Positions 14,690 to 16,398 of a stretch of 16,398 nucleotides of DNA are shown here, in pieces (position 1 is the first letter of the stretch; every line of letters begins with the position of its first letter). Where the stretch lies: positions 30,889 through 47,286 of the forward strand of contig DBFP01000006.1 of NCBI GenBank assembly GCA_002294405.1, in the 5' to 3' direction. This DNA comes from Anaerolineales bacterium UBA877. GTDB lineage: Bacteria; Chloroflexota; Anaerolineae; Anaerolineales; Villigracilaceae. Position numbers and translations under genes: made by a program. The notes under the pieces are model-generated. The model did not search any database, was not told the origin of the DNA, and saw only the letters and a list, made by a program, of their open reading frames with translations.

Positions 14690-15460
14690 TCAGGGTTGTT
14701 TTTGTGCTGCAACCGGATTGACAAGTTTGCCCAGGCCTTCAATCTCAACTTCGACCAAGTCCCCCTCTTTCAGTGGTCCGATACCCGCTGGAGTTCCGCT
14801 GAAAATGATGTCACCAGGCTCAAGCGTCATCACAGATGAAATGAAGGCGATCAAAACATTAACATTAAATATCAGATCCCTTGTGGATGCCATTTGGCGC
14901 GGTTCCCCGTTGACCCTGCAAGTAATGACCGCGTCCGATGGATCAAATTCAGTGTCGATCCACGGACCGAAAGGACAAAAGGTGTCAAAGCCCTTCCCGC
15001 GCGTCCATTGACCGTCTGATTTTTGCAGATCCCGGGCGGTCACGTCATTACCCACCGTAAAACCGTAAATGAAATTGTGTGCCTCCTCGGTGATGATATT
15101 TCGTCCCCTCTTCCCCATAATAACCACCAGCTCGGCTTCATGTTCGATTTGCTGGGACTGGGGGGGAAGGATGATTGTTTCACCCGGGTTGATTATTGAA
15201 GAAGGTGGCTTTAAAAAAATCAGAGGTACCTTGGGCATTTCAGCATTGCGTTCCTTGACATGCTCTGCATAATTATGCCCCACGCAGATGATCTTGGATG
15301 GCTGGGTAGGAGCCAGCAGTTTAACCTCATTCAGCGGTATTTCCACTTCCAGGCGGCGGTATTCCCCAAATATATCCCCTTCGATCAGACCGATCTTATA
15401 ATCAAGGATCCAACCGTATTTGGGGGTTTCATTCTTTTTCTGAAAGCGGACAATGCGCAT
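14690..15460 (-). CDS. Fumarylacetoacetate hydrolase family protein
   Basis: A 256-residue enzyme of the FAH superfamily, which hydrolyses or decarboxylates beta-diketo acids such as acylpyruvates and oxaloacetate with Mg2+ or Mn2+. The metal ligands are in place: E108 and E110 (IEHEAEL) and D139 (VGNDVTARDLQ). GHNYAEH (61-67), FLKPPSS (82-88), GKGFDTFCPFGPW (155-167) and SGTPAGIG (221-228) are classic blocks. An N-terminal domain of about 50 residues precedes the catalytic fold, as in YcgM-like and related homologues. I chose ATG 15460, with GGAG 6 nt upstream, over an in-frame start 13 codons earlier. TATGAT at 15496-15501 on the minus strand is a possible -10. No pathway neighbours reveal the substrate; oxaloacetate tautomerase/decarboxylase or acylpyruvase are both possible. 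Confidence 0.9.
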   Translation of the reverse strand: MRIVRFQKKNETPKYGWILDYKIGLIEGDIFGEYRRLEVEIPLNEVKLLAPTQPSKIICVGHNYAEHVKERNAEMPKVPLIFLKPPSSIINPGETIILPPQSQQIEHEAELVVIMGKRGRNIITEEAHNFIYGFTVGNDVTARDLQKSDGQWTRGKGFDTFCPFGPWIDTEFDPSDAVITCRVNGEPRQMASTRDLIFNVNVLIAFISSVMTLEPGDIIFSGTPAGIGPLKEGDLVEVEIEGLGKLVNPVAAQKQP

Positions 15461-15516
15461 AAATGTCTCCGGGCGGTGTTTCCCACAAAAGTGTATCATA
15501 GTTGGGTAAACCTCGG

Positions 15517-15522
15517 TATAAT
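15517..15522 (+). promoter_or_regulatory. -10 hexamer of the tRNA-Val gene
   Basis: A perfect TATAAT ending 9 nt before the first base of the tRNA, so the precursor would have almost no 5' leader. At 17 bp upstream there is no good -35 (TATCAT). Confidence 0.55.
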
Positions 15523-15531
15523 AGCCCCGTT

Positions 15532-15605
15532 GGGCGCATAGCTCAGTTGGTTAGAGCGTCTCTCTTACACAGAGAAGGTCAGGGGTTCGAGTCCCTTTGC
15601 GCCCA
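15532..15605 (+). tRNA. tRNA-Val(TAC)
   Basis: A 74-nt cloverleaf. The acceptor stem GGGCGCA / TGCGCCC is perfect. The D arm is GCTC-AGTTGGTTA-GAGC. The anticodon stem TCTCT / AGAGA encloses the loop CTTACAC, with anticodon TAC reading GTA and other GTN valine codons. The variable loop is AGGTC, and the T arm AGGGG-TTCGAGT-CCCTT has one G-U pair. The discriminator is A at 15605. The CCA end is not encoded. A 21-nt near copy of its 3' end lies 69 bp downstream. Confidence 0.97.
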
Positions 15606-15606
15606 C
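15586..15606 (+). repeat. Direct repeat, copy 1 (inside tRNA-Val 3' end)
   Basis: The tRNA's T-loop and 3' acceptor strand, matched at 20 of 21 positions by 15655-15675. This is the tRNA portion most often used as an integration core site. Confidence 0.8.
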
Positions 15607-15654
15607 AACTGCTTTATTAATCAAAAGGTTAGAAACCCCCTTAAGGTTATCCTC

Positions 15655-15675
15655 TTCGAATCCCTTTGCGCCCAC
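15655..15675 (+). repeat. Direct repeat, copy 2: orphan tRNA-Val 3' end
   Basis: Matches 15586-15606 with one mismatch (A at 15660 for G at 15591). No acceptor 5' half, D arm or anticodon arm is found before it, so it is not a tRNA. Some similarity may extend upstream (AAGGTTA at 15644-15650 against AAGGTCA). It could be a remnant of tandem tRNA duplication or an attachment-site scar. Confidence 0.75.
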
Positions 15676-15682
15676 CCGCTGA

Positions 15683-15710
15683 AAGCCTGCCCGAATATCC
15701 TGTCAGGCTT
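15683..15710 (+). terminator. Possible terminator downstream of tRNA-Val
   Basis: A 7-bp stem AAGCCTG / CAGGCTT with a 14-nt loop, followed by TATTCGATTC, which is only weakly T-rich. An alternative pairing, CGAATA (15692-15697) with TATTCG (15710-15715), competes. Weak candidate. Confidence 0.3.
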
Positions 15711-15903
15711 ATTCGATTCAAGATATCCTTGCTCACACCTCTGATAAAAGTACCAAATCCCGGGTACTGCGTTTTCCAGGTTAGGATAACGTAAAACGAA
15801 TATTATATTTCTTCTGAAAAGCCAGGTTATTGCAGGGGGGGATATCAGGGACCTTTTTTTGAGATGGTTGGTTGTGAAGCTGATAAATCGTGCTTTTTCT
15901 CAC

Positions 15904-15932
15904 TTGACCCGCCCCACTGCCGGGAATATACT
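15904..15932 (+). promoter_or_regulatory. Sigma-70-type promoter of glyA
   Basis: TTGACC (15904-15909) and TATACT (15927-15932) with an exact 17-bp spacer; each box differs from consensus at one base. Predicted start near 15939 gives a leader of about 60 nt with a Shine-Dalgarno AGGAG. This is the best promoter in the window. Confidence 0.75.
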
Positions 15933-16000
15933 AATCTCAAATTTCCCTTCTCGATATTTTGTCTTTTATTCACATTTCCATTCCGTAGGAGCCTCCCCAC

Positions 16001-16398
16001 ATGTCTGATTTTCTCATCCGCGGTTCACTCGCCGAGATTGACCCCGAAGTTTTCGAATTAACCCAGATCGAGGCGGAACGCCAGGCTCGCAAAATAATCT
16101 TGATCCCTTCCGAGAGTTTGGCTCCCCTCGCCGTAGGCGAGGCAATGACCTCAGCCTTTCACAATATCTATGCCGAAGGCTATCCAAACAAATCCGACCA
16201 TGGATTGAATCAAAGTGAAATACTGGATTATCCTGCCCGTATGGCGGAATTCCGTAGATATTCAGACCCCCGCTTCTACAAAGGGACCGAGTACGCCGAT
16301 ATCATTGAATCACTGGCCAGGCACCGCTGCGCAGAGGCATTTTCTGCCAATAATGTTAAACCTGAACAAATTTATGTCAATGTTCAAGCCCTTTCAGG
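16001..16398 (+). CDS. glyA: Serine hydroxymethyltransferase, 5' part (long divergent type)
   Basis: Partial: the first 132 residues of a PLP enzyme that interconverts serine and glycine with tetrahydrofolate. Visible blocks are RKIILIPSESLAP (32-44), where most enzymes have ENFTS or ENYAS, then NIYAEGYP (58-65), YKGTEYADIIESLARHRCAEAF (96-117) and IYVNVQALSG at the window end, equivalent to the NVQPHSG motif. Between EGYP and KGTEYAD there are about 30 extra residues compared with the short bacterial form (EGYPGKRYYGG), as in the long variant I recall from Chloroflexota and some other phyla. The ATG follows AGGAG by 9 nt and has its own near-consensus promoter. The PLP lysine and the rest are beyond the window. 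Confidence 0.9.
   Translation, partial: MSDFLIRGSLAEIDPEVFELTQIEAERQARKIILIPSESLAPLAVGEAMTSAFHNIYAEGYPNKSDHGLNQSEILDYPARMAEFRRYSDPRFYKGTEYADIIESLARHRCAEAFSANNVKPEQIYVNVQALS

Larger units (their letters stand above)
15606..16000. other. Non-coding stretch between tRNA-Val and glyA
   Basis: This 395-bp gap holds no convincing gene. It contains the orphan tRNA 3' end (15655-15675), a hairpin AAGCCTG / CAGGCTT (15683-15689 with 15704-15710), a weak hairpin AGTACC / GGTACT (15749-15754 with 15763-15768) followed by GCGTTTT, a G7 run (15835-15841), a T7 run (15854-15860), and the glyA promoter. Either hairpin could end the tRNA transcript. No riboswitch that I recognise precedes glyA. Confidence 0.7.

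Noticed and set aside
15655..15675. A second tRNA gene
   Set aside because: Only the T-loop and acceptor 3' strand are present; no D arm or anticodon arm precedes them.
15502..15744. 80-codon plus-strand open frame
   Set aside because: It reads through the tRNA-Val gene and the orphan tRNA end, so it is not a protein gene.
15939..16000. Riboswitch in the glyA leader
   Set aside because: The leader is about 60 nt, pyrimidine-rich and lacks the conserved core of glycine or tetrahydrofolate riboswitches.
15864..16061. 65-codon plus-strand open frame before glyA
   Set aside because: It overlaps the glyA promoter and start in another frame and has no ribosome site or recognisable product.

Overview
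The window looks like a chromosomal segment of a Chloroflexota bacterium, most likely an anaerobic Anaerolineae-type organism. The clues are a mevalonate kinase beside a DPPR-synthase-like UbiA prenyltransferase, a long divergent serine hydroxymethyltransferase, threonine/proline-rich lipoprotein style, and a glycyl radical enzyme that needs anoxic conditions. The taxonomic call is inference. I see no transposase, phage gene, CRISPR array or rRNA.

Left part (1-7179), all minus strand. The order of transcription is: TlyA-type RNA methyltransferase, CoA-binding protein, translation factor EF4 (lepA), a flippase-like LPG-synthase-type membrane protein, a CDP-paratose/tyvelose 2-epimerase-type SDR, a strong intrinsic terminator, a zinc-type cation diffusion facilitator, and a GT4 glycosyltransferase cut by the window edge. 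The flippase and epimerase overlap by 4 bp and, with the glycosyltransferase, suggest envelope glycan work.

Middle (7180-9071), plus strand. A divergent 71-bp region separates tlyA from a two-gene isoprenoid unit: a polyprenyl-phosphate phosphoribosyltransferase-like UbiA protein followed by mevalonate kinase. Mevalonate kinase abuts, stop to stop, an oppositely oriented lipoprotein gene.

Right-centre (9072-13924), minus strand. This is a trans-4-hydroxy-L-proline dehydratase module: the radical-SAM activase (hypE), a small DUF5680-like protein overlapping it by 29 bp, the glycyl radical dehydratase (hypD), then a threonine-rich lipoprotein. The dehydratase keeps the active-site Cys/Glu, substrate-contact residues and glycyl loop known for HypD. 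It should convert hydroxyproline from collagen or plant cell-wall protein to pyrroline-5-carboxylate; no proC is in view. The small protein between the two is the least understood member of the unit.

Right end (13925-16398). A divergently transcribed small helical-repeat protein, a convergent fumarylacetoacetate-hydrolase-family enzyme, a tRNA-Val(TAC), a 395-bp non-coding stretch with a second copy of the tRNA 3' end, a near-consensus promoter, and the 5' part of glyA.

Initiation signals fall in two classes. Several genes have good Shine-Dalgarno sites. tlyA, ubiA, the flippase gene and perhaps hypE instead have a -10-like hexamer 5-7 nt before an ATG and no Shine-Dalgarno site, which suggests leaderless mRNAs.
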